From Parasaccharibacter apium (GTDB lineage Bacteria; Pseudomonadota; Alphaproteobacteria; Acetobacterales; Acetobacteraceae): 64,000 bases of DNA. Shown piece after piece: positions 43,857 to 51,322 of the stretch (positions within the stretch are counted from its first letter, which is position 1; each line of letters starts with the position of its first letter). The translations under genes and the position numbers were made by a program. The DNA lies in NCBI RefSeq assembly GCF_002592045.1, contig NZ_MEJG01000004.1:151940-215939 (forward strand), given 5' to 3'. A model generated the notes under the pieces. That model was given only the letters and a program-made list of their open reading frames with translations. It was not told where the DNA came from and searched no databases.

Positions 43857-44561
43857 TCAATGGTGCTGAAAGCGTTCATACACAGCCCAGAGGTCTGGGC
43901 GGCGCGTCCGCGTTACAGCAATGGATTTCTCATCACGCCAACGGGCGATCTCCCCATGATTGCCAGATAGCAGAACCGGAGGAACCTCGCGCCCCTCCCA
44001 ACATGCAGGCCGTGTATATTGGGGATATTCCAACAATCCAGCAGAGAAGCTTTCTTCCTCCCCACTTAATGCGGACCCCATCACACCCGGCAGAAGCCTC
44101 ACACAACCATCCAAAAGGGCTAACGCTGGGATTTCTCCCCCTGAAAGGACAAAATCCCCCATGCAGACTTGCTCGACTGCATGTTTCTCCAGCACGCGCT
44201 CATCCACCCCTTCGAAGCGTCCACAAAGAATGATAACCCCATCCCCCTGAACGTAACGTGCAATATCCTTCTGCTCTAGACGATGCCCACGCGGTGTTGG
44301 ATAAATCACCGGGCGGTTATCGCCTACCTGCTTTACACTGGTTAGGGCGTCATCCAGCACATCAGGCCGCATAACCATCCCTGCTCCCCCGCCAAAAGGC
44401 GCGTCATCCAAAGCTTTATGCACCCCCCGCCCAAAGGGACGAAGGTCGTGCGTATGGCACGCCCATAAAGCTCGCTCTAACGCACGGCCTGCTAAAGAAC
44501 AGCCTAGCGGGCCGGGGAACATCTCCGGGAAAAGGGTTAAGATATCAGCCTGCCATGTCAT
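43857..44561 (-). CDS. trmD: tRNA (guanine-N1)-methyltransferase
   Basis: SAM-dependent SPOUT enzyme making m1G37 in tRNA. It shows [45 protein letters not shown] and the knot region [20 protein letters not shown]. 234 aa. Starts in an ATGA overlap with rimM. Confidence 0.97.
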   Translation of the reverse strand: MTWQADILTLFPEMFPGPLGCSLAGRALERALWACHTHDLRPFGRGVHKALDDAPFGGGAGMVMRPDVLDDALTSVKQVGDNRPVIYPTPRGHRLEQKDIARYVQGDGVIILCGRFEGVDERVLEKHAVEQVCMGDFVLSGGEIPALALLDGCVRLLPGVMGSALSGEEESFSAGLLEYPQYTRPACWEGREVPPVLLSGNHGEIARWRDEKSIAVTRTRRPDLWAVYERFQHH

Positions 44562-45100
44562 GAGCGGACTTCTACCTCACCAGCTAAATCCCCTTCTACC
44601 TCCACAGCCTCCGGCGGAACGATCACAAGGCGTTTTGCCTTTATGTCTAGCTCCGGCACGCACGCCATGGTGAAAGGAATCAACTGCCCTGTTTCCAGCT
44701 CTAAGCTTGTGCCTGCCCCATAATCATGGACATTCACAACACGCCCAACTGCTTCCCCAGAGGTGAGAGAGGCCTCCATACCGATGAGATCAATATGGTA
44801 GAACTCATCCTCATCTGCCTCTGGCAATGCCTCACGCGCCGCATAGAGCTTACGATTCACCAGCTTTTCTGCCGCTGTACGGTCCGGTAATGGCTGGCCA
44901 TCCTGCCCTAGAATGGCCGCTATGCCCGGTGCCTTCCAGCGTATATGCCACATAGCTCCTGTCTCATCATGCAGAGGGCCAAGTGCCTCCACAGTTTCGG
45001 GATGCTCTGTAGCAGGATGCAGGCGCACAAGGCCCCTTACACCATGCGGGCGGCCAATTGTGGCCACCAAAACATCCTGATGTGACGAAGATTGTGACAA
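44558..45100 (-). CDS. rimM: RimM, 16S rRNA processing factor
   Basis: Assists 30S head maturation and binds S19. N-terminal beta-barrel start [17 protein letters not shown], then a PRC-barrel with [12 protein letters not shown] and [16 protein letters not shown]. 180 aa with a Glu/Val-rich C-terminus. Between rpsP (22 bases) and trmD (overlap). Confidence 0.95.
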   Translation of the reverse strand: MSQSSSHQDVLVATIGRPHGVRGLVRLHPATEHPETVEALGPLHDETGAMWHIRWKAPGIAAILGQDGQPLPDRTAAEKLVNRKLYAAREALPEADEDEFYHIDLIGMEASLTSGEAVGRVVNVHDYGAGTSLELETGQLIPFTMACVPELDIKAKRLVIVPPEAVEVEGDLAGEVEVRS

Positions 45101-45122
45101 GAGGAAATCTCCCGCTTAGGCC

Positions 45123-45479
45123 TTACTCGGCCTCGGCTGCCTTAGCGGCCTCAGCAGCGGCAGCAGCACGCTCTTGGGCTTTCTTCTTCGGTGCAGATTT
45201 CTTCGGCTGCTCATGGAAGGTCGGCTTCGGAGCCAGCCCTGCATGACCGAGGAAACGCGCCACACGGTCGGTCGCTTGCGCGCCCTTCTCCAGCCAATGC
45301 TTAATGCGCTCGTCATTAAGACGGACACGCTCGGCATGGTCGGAAGGAAGCATCGGGTTATAAGCCCCGACCTTCTCTACAAAACGGCCATCACGCGGGC
45401 TGCGGCTGTCGGCAATCACAATATGATAATATGGACGCTTCTTCGCCCCTGCGCGGGATAGACGAATCTTCAGGCTCAT
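45123..45479 (-). CDS. rpsP: 30S ribosomal protein S16
   Basis: Start [20 protein letters not shown] and [19 protein letters not shown] are S16 signatures. 118 aa, longer than E. coli because of a Lys/Ala/Glu-rich C-terminal extension (about 95-118), usual in alphaproteobacteria. First of the rpsP-rimM-trmD-rplS group and 53 bases after ffh. Confidence 0.97.
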   Translation of the reverse strand: MSLKIRLSRAGAKKRPYYHIVIADSRSPRDGRFVEKVGAYNPMLPSDHAERVRLNDERIKHWLEKGAQATDRVARFLGHAGLAPKPTFHEQPKKSAPKKKAQERAAAAAEAAKAAEAE

Positions 45480-45532
45480 AATAACTCCTGCCTTATCAAA
45501 ACATTACAAAAAACACACAGCCAAGCAGACAC

Positions 45533-46954
45533 TTAGCCAAAAGGTGGTCGGCCAGCTGGACCGCCCATCCCCTTGAGCATATCACCTAGGCCACCAGCAC
45601 CCCCCATGCCACGCATCAACCCTGCTAAGCCGCCCATTTTACTAAGCCGCTTCATCATCGTGGCCATCTCGCTAAATTGCTTTAATAGCCGGTTGACCTC
45701 TGGCACGCTCGTCCCAGAGCCAAGGGCGATACGCTTTTTGCGTGACGCCTTGATAATCTCCGGGTTTTTGCGCTCCTGCACTGTCATGGAGGAAATAATC
45801 GCCTTGTGCCGGTTGAAGATGGAGGTATCCAAATCCTTCCCAGCGAGCTTATCCTTCAGCTTGCCCATCCCCGGCAACATACCAAGAATACCAGAGATAG
45901 ACCCAAGGCGGTTAATTTGATTGATCTGTGAGACGTAATCATTCAGATCAAACTTGCCGGCGAGCATCCGCTTGGCAACACGCTCACCTTCTTCCTGATC
46001 AAGCTGCTCGGACGCTTTTTCCACCAGCCCGGCGACATCGCCTAAGCCGAGGATGCGCCCTGCAACACGCTCAGGATGAAACTCTTCCAGAGCATCCATC
46101 TTCTCACCAGAGCCGGTGAATTTGATGGGCTCCCCTGTTACGGCCTTCATGGAGAGGGCGGCACCACCACGGGCATCACCATCCATACGGCTCATAATCA
46201 CGCCTGTTAGCCCGACCTGCTCCTTAAAGGATTGGGCGGTATTAACGGCATCTTGCCCGGTCATGGCATCTACAACCAGCAGCGTTTCCACCGGTTTTGC
46301 CACGTCACGGACCTGACGGACCTCATCCATCAAGGCTTCATCAATCGCCAGACGCCCTGCGGTATCTAAAATAACGACATCAAAGCCTTCACGACGGCCA
46401 GCCTCTAGCGCGCGGCGGGCAATATCAACCGGCCCTTGTCCCTGCTCTATCGGCAATGAGGTGACTAACCCCTCCGTCCGTCCCCCCACTTGCTCAGCAA
46501 TTTGCTGAAGCTGCAACTGCGCGGCGGGACGCTGCACGTCCAAGCTCGCCAGCAGCACCTTTTTACGCTCCCGGCTAGCAAGGCGCAAAGCCAGCTTACC
46601 AGCGGTCGTGGTTTTACCCGCCCCCTGCAAACCAACCAAAAGATACGGAATCGGTGCCGGGGCAGAGAGGTTAAGCGGAACAGCCCCCGCCCCGCCCAGA
46701 GCCTCAATCAACGCATCATTGACAATCTTCGCCACAGCCTGACCGGGGGAGACGCCATCCAGCACCTCACCACCAACAGCGCGCTCCTTTACCTTGCTGA
46801 CAAAGCTGCGCACCACAGGCAGGGCGACATCGGCCTCCAGCATGGCCAAGCGAACCTCGCGCATGGCCTCGGTGACGTCACCCTCCGAAAGCTTCCCCCC
46901 ACGGGAGAGACCCTCAAAGACCTTCGACATTCTGCCAGAGAGCTGCTCGAACAC
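45533..46954 (-). CDS. ffh: Ffh, signal recognition particle GTPase
   Basis: SRP54 homologue targeting nascent membrane proteins. N domain, then GTPase motifs GLQGAGKTTTAGKL (G1), LDTAGRLAIDE (G3) and the closing GSGEKMDALEEFHPERVA. The methionine-rich M domain ends MRGMGGAGGLGDMLKGMGG. 473 aa. Start is GTG (46954) with AAGGA upstream. No SRP RNA gene was seen nearby. Confidence 0.97.
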   Translation of the reverse strand: MFEQLSGRMSKVFEGLSRGGKLSEGDVTEAMREVRLAMLEADVALPVVRSFVSKVKERAVGGEVLDGVSPGQAVAKIVNDALIEALGGAGAVPLNLSAPAPIPYLLVGLQGAGKTTTAGKLALRLASRERKKVLLASLDVQRPAAQLQLQQIAEQVGGRTEGLVTSLPIEQGQGPVDIARRALEAGRREGFDVVILDTAGRLAIDEALMDEVRQVRDVAKPVETLLVVDAMTGQDAVNTAQSFKEQVGLTGVIMSRMDGDARGGAALSMKAVTGEPIKFTGSGEKMDALEEFHPERVAGRILGLGDVAGLVEKASEQLDQEEGERVAKRMLAGKFDLNDYVSQINQINRLGSISGILGMLPGMGKLKDKLAGKDLDTSIFNRHKAIISSMTVQERKNPEIIKASRKKRIALGSGTSVPEVNRLLKQFSEMATMMKRLSKMGGLAGLMRGMGGAGGLGDMLKGMGGPAGRPPFG

Positions 46955-47161
46955 GATCTATCCTTAATTCCATGACAAATGCGCCACTGCGCGAACCCTC
47001 GCGGAGTGACGTGTCCGTAAACTTTTTATGCCTTTACGACCTCTACCGCCCTCCGTCAAGCATTTCCCACTCTGCTCTACCTTCTGTTGCCTCTCTTGCA
47101 GCAGAAGCGTAGCCTAAGTGGACCTCTTTATATGATGATCGGACTCACAAAGGGTTACAGC

Positions 47162-47932
47162 ATGAATATTCTCATCGTCCTCGCCCATCCTGAACGCCAA
47201 TCCCTCAATGGGGCTTTGGTTGATATTGCCGCACGAGAACTCGGCTCCCTCGGCCATGAAGTGCGTCTATCCGACCTTTATCGCATGGAGTGGAAAGCCA
47301 CGGTTGATCGTGCTGACTTCCCCCATCAAACAACGGGCGAGCCTTTTAATGTCGCAGCCGCCTCTGCCCAAGCTTATAAGAGTGGAGAGCTGACCGAAGA
47401 TGTTAAAGAGGAGCAAGAAAAGCTCCTCTGGGCTGATGCGGTTATCTTCCAATTCCCCCTCTGGTGGTTTTCTGCTCCGGCTATTTTAAAGGGATGGATT
47501 GAGCGCGTCTTTTCTGCTGGCTTTGCATATGGCACAGGCAAAAGCTACGGCGATGGAAGCATGAAGGGCAAACGCGCCATGCTCAGCGTGACAATCGGCG
47601 GGACAGAACATGACTACGCCGCCCGCGGCATTTGCGGCCCTATTGAGGACCTCCTCTTCCCGCTCACCCATGGCACGCTCTTTTATACGGGCTTTGCTAC
47701 CTTGCCGTCCTTCCTCGTCTATAACGCCGACCGGCTAGAAGATTATGGCGAAGGCTTCCCGGCTGTTGTTGACCGCTTCCGGGATCGTCTCGCCACGTTA
47801 GAGACCACGCCGCCTATTGCGTTCCGCTCCGCAGCAAGTGGGGATTACGACCCTAAAACGCGGGAACTTCGTCCCGGTTTGGAAGAGGCTCATGCGCATG
47901 GCTTTAACCTCCATATCAAAAAGCTATCCTAA
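47162..47932 (+). CDS. NAD(P)H:quinone oxidoreductase-like flavodoxin-fold protein
   Basis: 256 aa of the NQO1/KefF-like family, FMN- or FAD-dependent two-electron quinone reduction. Start MNILIVLAHPERQSLNGALV, flavin-binding FQFPLWWFSAPAILKGWIER, and GKRAMLSVTIGG. The ATG at 47162 has AAGGG 7 bases upstream; the longer frame to a TTG at 47087 is rejected. Divergent from ffh. Could protect against quinones or electrophiles; substrate not deducible. Confidence 0.85.
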   Translation: MNILIVLAHPERQSLNGALVDIAARELGSLGHEVRLSDLYRMEWKATVDRADFPHQTTGEPFNVAAASAQAYKSGELTEDVKEEQEKLLWADAVIFQFPLWWFSAPAILKGWIERVFSAGFAYGTGKSYGDGSMKGKRAMLSVTIGGTEHDYAARGICGPIEDLLFPLTHGTLFYTGFATLPSFLVYNADRLEDYGEGFPAVVDRFRDRLATLETTPPIAFRSAASGDYDPKTRELRPGLEEAHAHGFNLHIKKLS

Positions 47933-47984
47933 TCCCGCTCTCACACGCGTTCTCTAACCCTCTCCCCCTCCTGAAAGCTGCTCC

Positions 47985-49295
47985 ATGACCGCACATAACA
48001 TTACTTGCCCGCACTGCCATGAGACGTTCTCGCTTGATAATGCAGGCTATGCTGACATTGTTAAACAAGTGCGCGATAAGGAGTTCTCCAAGGCCCTGCA
48101 TGAAAAGTTGGAAGCTGCTGCCCAGGAGGAACGTCTTGTTGCCGAGCGCGCTAAGCTGGCCTCCGAGCGTGAGATGAATCAGGCCCTTCATGAGCGTGAT
48201 GCGAAAATACAAGCCCTTAAAAACCAACTTGAGCGACATGAAGCCGACCAACAAGCCGCCGCCCGCCTCGCTGAAGCAGAAAAGAAGGCCCAGCTACAAG
48301 AGGCTGTGCAAGCTAAGGAGCGGGAAATCCATGCCCTCCAAGCCAAGCTATCAGCAAGCAAAACAGAGCAGGAGCTTGCTATTACAAAGGCGGTGGACGC
48401 GATTCAGAAGGAACGTGACACCCTACAAAACACCTTAAGTGAAGCTGAACTCAAAAGCCGCCTCGCCACCACGCAACTAAAAGAGCGTTACGAGTTGCAG
48501 CTAAAGGACCGTGACGACCACATCGAGCGGCTAAAGGACATGAAGGCCCGTCTCTCCACCAAAATGGTTGGGGAAACGTTGGAGCAGCATTGCGAGGTGG
48601 AGTTTAACCGCTCCCGCGCTATGGCCTTCCCGCGCGCGTATTTTGAGAAAGATAATGACGCACGCTCTGGCAGTAAGGGCGATTACATCTTCCGCGATGT
48701 AGATGAAAGCGGAACGGAAATCCTCTCCATCATGTTTGAAATGAAGAACGAAAATGACAACACCGCCACCAAAAAGAAGAATGAAGATTTCCTCAAAGAG
48801 TTAGACAAAGACCGCACGGAGAAGAAATGCGAATATGCCGTGCTGGTCTCCCTGCTAGAGCCAGAAAATGAACTTTATAATACGGGGATTGTAGATGTCT
48901 CACATCGCTACCCGAAGATGTACATCATCCGCCCGCAATTCTTCCTCCCCATTATCTCCCTCCTCCGCAACGCGTCCACCAATGCGCTAACCTATAAGAG
49001 AGAACTAGAACTCACACGCCAGCAAAGCATTGATGTCACCAATTTTGAAGAGAAGCTGGAGACATTTAAAAACGGCTTCTCCCGCAATTACGACCTCGCC
49101 CATAAGCAGTTTAACAAAGCGATTGAGGAGATTGATAAATCCATCTCCCACCTTCAGAAAATCAAAGAAAACCTACTGAGTTCGGGCAACAACCTCCGCC
49201 TTGCCAATGACAAAGCCCAGGACGTCACCATCAAAAAACTCACACGCGGCAATGCAACAATGAAGGCGCAATTTGCGGCTCTGAAGGGAGAGTGA
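47985..49295 (+). CDS. DUF2130 protein: zinc-ribbon, coiled coil, nuclease-like domain
   Basis: 436 aa. N-terminal CPHCHETF zinc-ribbon-like segment, a long charged coiled coil (about 45-180), then the DUF2130 domain from about 185. In the latter, [20 protein letters not shown] followed by EMKNE has the D...E-x-K spacing of PD-(D/E)XK nucleases. A second coiled coil (about 345-410) follows. Role unknown; the architecture suggests nucleic-acid binding and cleavage. Directly upstream of the CRISPR-like cassette. Confidence 0.82.
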   Translation: MTAHNITCPHCHETFSLDNAGYADIVKQVRDKEFSKALHEKLEAAAQEERLVAERAKLASEREMNQALHERDAKIQALKNQLERHEADQQAAARLAEAEKKAQLQEAVQAKEREIHALQAKLSASKTEQELAITKAVDAIQKERDTLQNTLSEAELKSRLATTQLKERYELQLKDRDDHIERLKDMKARLSTKMVGETLEQHCEVEFNRSRAMAFPRAYFEKDNDARSGSKGDYIFRDVDESGTEILSIMFEMKNENDNTATKKKNEDFLKELDKDRTEKKCEYAVLVSLLEPENELYNTGIVDVSHRYPKMYIIRPQFFLPIISLLRNASTNALTYKRELELTRQQSIDVTNFEEKLETFKNGFSRNYDLAHKQFNKAIEEIDKSISHLQKIKENLLSSGNNLRLANDKAQDVTIKKLTRGNATMKAQFAALKGE

Positions 49296-49306
49296 TGGGT
49301 TTCATG

Positions 49307-49341
49307 AAGATAGTAGAATATTTTATACGTTGACCTCTTTC
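49307..49341 (+). promoter_or_regulatory. Self-target site: AAG PAM plus protospacer-like sequence in promoter
   Basis: AAG at 49307-49309 is followed by 32 bases (49310-49341) that match the spacer at 49638-49669 at 18 of the first 22 positions. Mismatches are at 6, 15, 18 and 19; the remaining 10 do not match. AAG is the classical type I-E PAM, and positions 6 and 18 are among those flipped out in Cascade-bound duplexes. The site overlaps the -35 box, so binding would block transcription. Confidence 0.72.
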
Positions 49342-49358
49342 ATGGAAGGAGCTATCTT
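49330..49358 (+). promoter_or_regulatory. Sigma-70-type promoter of the small peptide gene
   Basis: TTGACC (49330-49335), 17-base spacer, TATCTT (49353-49358). The predicted transcript starts near 49365, just before the 13-bp hairpin. Good match in hexamers and spacing. Confidence 0.7.
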
Positions 49359-49372
49359 TATTCCATGGTAAA

Positions 49373-49402
49373 AGAACTGGTGAGCCGCCGCTCACCAGTT
49401 CT
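49373..49402 (+). repeat. Perfect 13-bp hairpin in the 5' UTR of the small peptide gene
   Basis: AGAACTGGTGAGC (49373-49385), loop CGCC, GCTCACCAGTTCT (49390-49402). No T-run follows, so it is not a terminator. It would lie at the very 5' end of the transcript and could stabilise the RNA or control translation. Confidence 0.75.
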
Positions 49403-49433
49403 ATGCCTCCATTCCACAGATACGGAGATTATC

Positions 49434-49589
49434 ATGAAGTATGACGCACCTCACTCTAACATAAAAAGCTGGTTACATACCAGTCTTTTCATACTAACTA
49501 CCGTTCTCCCTTTTCTCATCAACCACCCCGCGGATGAGAAGCAGATCGATATTTCTGCAGTAATCGCGATATCCATCCAAAAAATGTAA
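49434..49589 (+). CDS. Small hydrophobic peptide, candidate CreT-like toxin
   Basis: 51 aa: a polar N-terminus, one hydrophobic segment (WLHTSLFILTTVLPFLI, about 12-28), then an acidic-polar tail and a second mildly hydrophobic end. No family recognised. The ATG at 49434 has GGAG 6 bases upstream. The frame also opens at an ATG at 49365, exactly at the predicted transcript start, giving a leaderless 74-aa form whose beginning would be coded by the hairpin; less likely. Its promoter is matched by the neighbouring spacer, which is why a toxin of a CRISPR-repressed pair is proposed. Confidence 0.6.
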   Translation: MKYDAPHSNIKSWLHTSLFILTTVLPFLINHPADEKQIDISAVIAISIQKM

Positions 49590-49608
49590 TCACTTTTTAG
49601 CCGTTCCT

Positions 49609-49698
49609 AAGTTCCTCGCCTTTGCGGGGATGAACCGATAGTCGAATATTTCATCGGTTCTATGGAAGAACGTTCCTCGCCCTCGCGGGGATATACGG
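49609..49698 (+). CRISPR. Two-repeat type I-E-like mini-array (CreA-like guide)
   Basis: Repeat 1 (49609-49637) and repeat 2 (49670-49698) are 29 nt each, 23/29 identical, and start 61 nt apart, leaving a 32-nt spacer (49638-49669), exactly type I-E geometry. Each has the GTTCCTCGCC...GCGGGGAT core with CCTCGC/GCGGGG stem and repeat 1 ends in the 8-nt handle ATGAACCG. By recall repeat 1 agrees with the E. coli I-E repeat at 22 of 29 positions. Both are degenerate and there are no further units or cas genes in the window. No separate promoter was evident. Confidence 0.72.
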
Positions 49699-49729
49699 AA
49701 AAAGCCACTCTATAACGGGGTGGCTTTTT
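49699..49729 (+). terminator. Rho-independent terminator directly after repeat 2
   Basis: AAAAAGCCAC (49699-49708) / GTGGCTTTTT (49720-49729), then TCTTT. It starts at the base after repeat 2, so promoter, hairpin, peptide gene, mini-array and terminator form one unit of about 365 nt. Confidence 0.88.
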
Positions 49730-49805
49730 CTTTACCCTTTATACCCCCATACCGCGAACACCGCTTGACGCTATCCGCGTGAGACAGTATCAACAGCCGC
49801 AGATT

Positions 49806-49895
49806 GGATGGGTGTCCGAGTGGTTTAAGGAACTGGTCTTGAAAACCAGCGTGCGTGGAAGCGTACCGTGGGTTCGAATCCCACCCCATCCGCCA
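49806..49895 (+). tRNA. tRNA-Ser (TGA)
   Basis: 90-nt class II tRNA: acceptor GGATGGG/CCCATCC, anticodon stem CTGGT/ACCAG around CTTGAAA (anticodon TGA), long variable arm, T-arm GGTTCGAATCC, encoded CCA. Confidence 0.96.
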
Positions 49896-49986
49896 CGAGC
49901 CATGTAAGGTCGTCCTTACAAAGACGGCTCATCTCCCTATGATAGAAGACGAGCCGTTGCGTTTTGTAAGGGTAGTCGGCACGTTT

Positions 49987-50250
49987 TCAGCCGCGATGGT
50001 CGTACTGGGCGCGCTCTCCAAGCTTGGTGATCTGTGCGGCCTCTAGCCCTTCTGGGTTATGCTGAGCCTTTTTAGCAATCTCGCGCTCTGCCTCTGTCGC
50101 ATGCTCACCAGTTTTGAGAACGTGATGAGCAAGCTCCAACACTTCATCCTTTGTAAGCAGTTTTGGCGAATGAATTGCCTTGCGGGCGAGCTCATGCAGA
50201 GAGCTGCTAGCATGGGGGGCTTTATGCTCATGTGATGATGTATGTGGCAT
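49987..50250 (-). CDS. Small His/Ala-rich protein, unknown
   Basis: 87 aa, hydrophilic, with a His/Ser-rich start (MPHTSSHEHKAPHASS) and a helical remainder containing LLTKDEVLELAHHVLK and a second helix AEREIAKKA. No signal peptide, no family recognised. Upstream GGTTAGGGAT provides a plausible ribosome site. It lies 22 bases downstream of the secreted-protein gene at 50272 and may share its transcript. Confidence 0.62.
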   Translation of the reverse strand: MPHTSSHEHKAPHASSSLHELARKAIHSPKLLTKDEVLELAHHVLKTGEHATEAEREIAKKAQHNPEGLEAAQITKLGERAQYDHRG

Positions 50251-50271
50251 ATCCCTAACCTTTCTTTCCTC

Positions 50272-50571
50272 TCACTTAAGACGCTTCATCGCCTCCCCTT
50301 CACGGTGGGGCCTATGCTGCCATGGCACAAGCGCAGCCCTTGCAAGACTGATATGCCTCCGCTGGTCATTCTCAGATAAGCCAGAATCGTCATTATGTGA
50401 ATCTACCGTCCCTGCGTAATGGCCTATGCCATCTTGCACACTGCTCATTACCTCCAAATGTGCCTCGGGATCAGCACTGCCCTCATAGCGTATCGTATGG
50501 GCCCGCGCGAAACTCGGCATCCCTATCACGCCCAACCATCCTATCACCAGCAGAAGACCAATATAGTGCAT
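50272..50571 (-). CDS. Small secreted protein, single-repeat paralogue
   Basis: 99 aa from the ATG at 50571, which has GGAGG 5 bases upstream (frame open to 50592). Signal peptide GLLLVIGWLGVIGMPSFARA closely resembles that of the gene at 51323, as does the C-terminal SENDQRRHISLARAAL. Between them lies one degenerate copy (GHYAGTVDSHNDDSG) of the 17-residue unit repeated six times in the relative. Likely periplasmic or extracellular. Function unknown. Confidence 0.68.
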   Translation of the reverse strand: MHYIGLLLVIGWLGVIGMPSFARAHTIRYEGSADPEAHLEVMSSVQDGIGHYAGTVDSHNDDSGLSENDQRRHISLARAALVPWQHRPHREGEAMKRLK

Positions 50572-50674
50572 CTCATCCTCCATAAGGCTCATGGCCCCTT
50601 CTTTTCATAGCTTTCTCTTGCTGCGCCTCCTCAACATGAATTACCACTTAACCCTTCGTAATTAGGAGGCCTCT

Positions 50675-51244
50675 ATGCCACATACGCTTGACCCTCACCG
50701 CACAGCCCTTATCCTCATCGACCTCCAAGAAGGCATTGTCTCCCTGCCCACAGCACCACGCAGCGGGGCTGAAGTCGTAGCTGCGAGCAAGATAATCGCA
50801 GAGCGTTTCCGCCACGCTGGAGCAGTGGTTGTGCTGGTTAATGTCGCCTTTGCTGCTGATGGAAAAGATGCTCTCTCCGCCCCTGTCGATAAGCCTTTGC
50901 ATGACCCCAATACATCTCTACCCGCTCATTGGGCGGAACTCGTCCCCGATTTGGCACGGGAGGGAGACCTCCGCGTTACAAAACATCAATGGGGCGCGTT
51001 TTATGGAACCGATTTAGACCTCCAACTACGTCGGCGAGGGATAAACACTATCGTACTAGGCGGAATCGCTACCAATATGGGCGTGGAATCCACCGCCCGC
51101 GCCGCGCATGAACATGGCTATCACGTCATTATCCTAGAGGACCTCACCGCGGGGCTGGATGAGGAGATGCATCATTTTGCTTTCCAGCGGCTCTTCCCGC
51201 ATCTGGCGCGCATTCGCCAAAGCAATGAGATTCAATTTCCCTAG
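50675..51244 (+). CDS. Isochorismatase-fold protein, YecD-like, lacking the catalytic cysteine
   Basis: 189 aa of the cysteine-hydrolase (isochorismatase-like) fold. The catalytic Asp is in ALILIDLQEG and the Lys in RVTKHQWGAF. The nucleophile segment reads GGIATNMGVESTARAA, where hydrolases have Cys and this has Gly, as in E. coli YecD. It therefore probably lacks ordinary hydrolase chemistry. It lies between the two paralogous secreted-protein genes, on the opposite strand. Confidence 0.82.
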   Translation: MPHTLDPHRTALILIDLQEGIVSLPTAPRSGAEVVAASKIIAERFRHAGAVVVLVNVAFAADGKDALSAPVDKPLHDPNTSLPAHWAELVPDLAREGDLRVTKHQWGAFYGTDLDLQLRRRGINTIVLGGIATNMGVESTARAAHEHGYHVIILEDLTAGLDEEMHHFAFQRLFPHLARIRQSNEIQFP

Positions 51245-51261
51245 GCTTCATCCTGGCACAT

Positions 51262-51296
51262 AAAAAACAGCCTTCCTCACACCTTGAAGAAGGCTG
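51262..51296 (-). terminator. Terminator of the repeat-protein gene
   Basis: CAGCCTTC (51268-51275) / GAAGGCTG (51289-51296); reading the minus strand, the stem is followed by TTTTTT (51267-51262). It closes the gene at 51323, and may also stop the + gene ending at 51244. Confidence 0.82.
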
Positions 51297-51322
51297 CCAC
51301 GCACTATGAATCGGCATAAAGA

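Noticed and set aside
46955..47161. Possible SRP (4.5S) RNA gene next to ffh
   Set aside because: No GGAA-tetraloop helix with the conserved symmetric loop could be found.
47087..47161. N-terminal extension of the quinone oxidoreductase from a TTG
   Set aside because: The family begins at MNILIV; the ATG at 47162 has an AAGGG site and the extension has no similarity to the family.
49699..49729. Terminator stem considered as a third CRISPR repeat
   Set aside because: Sequence is unrelated to repeats 1 and 2 and has a clear stem plus T-run.
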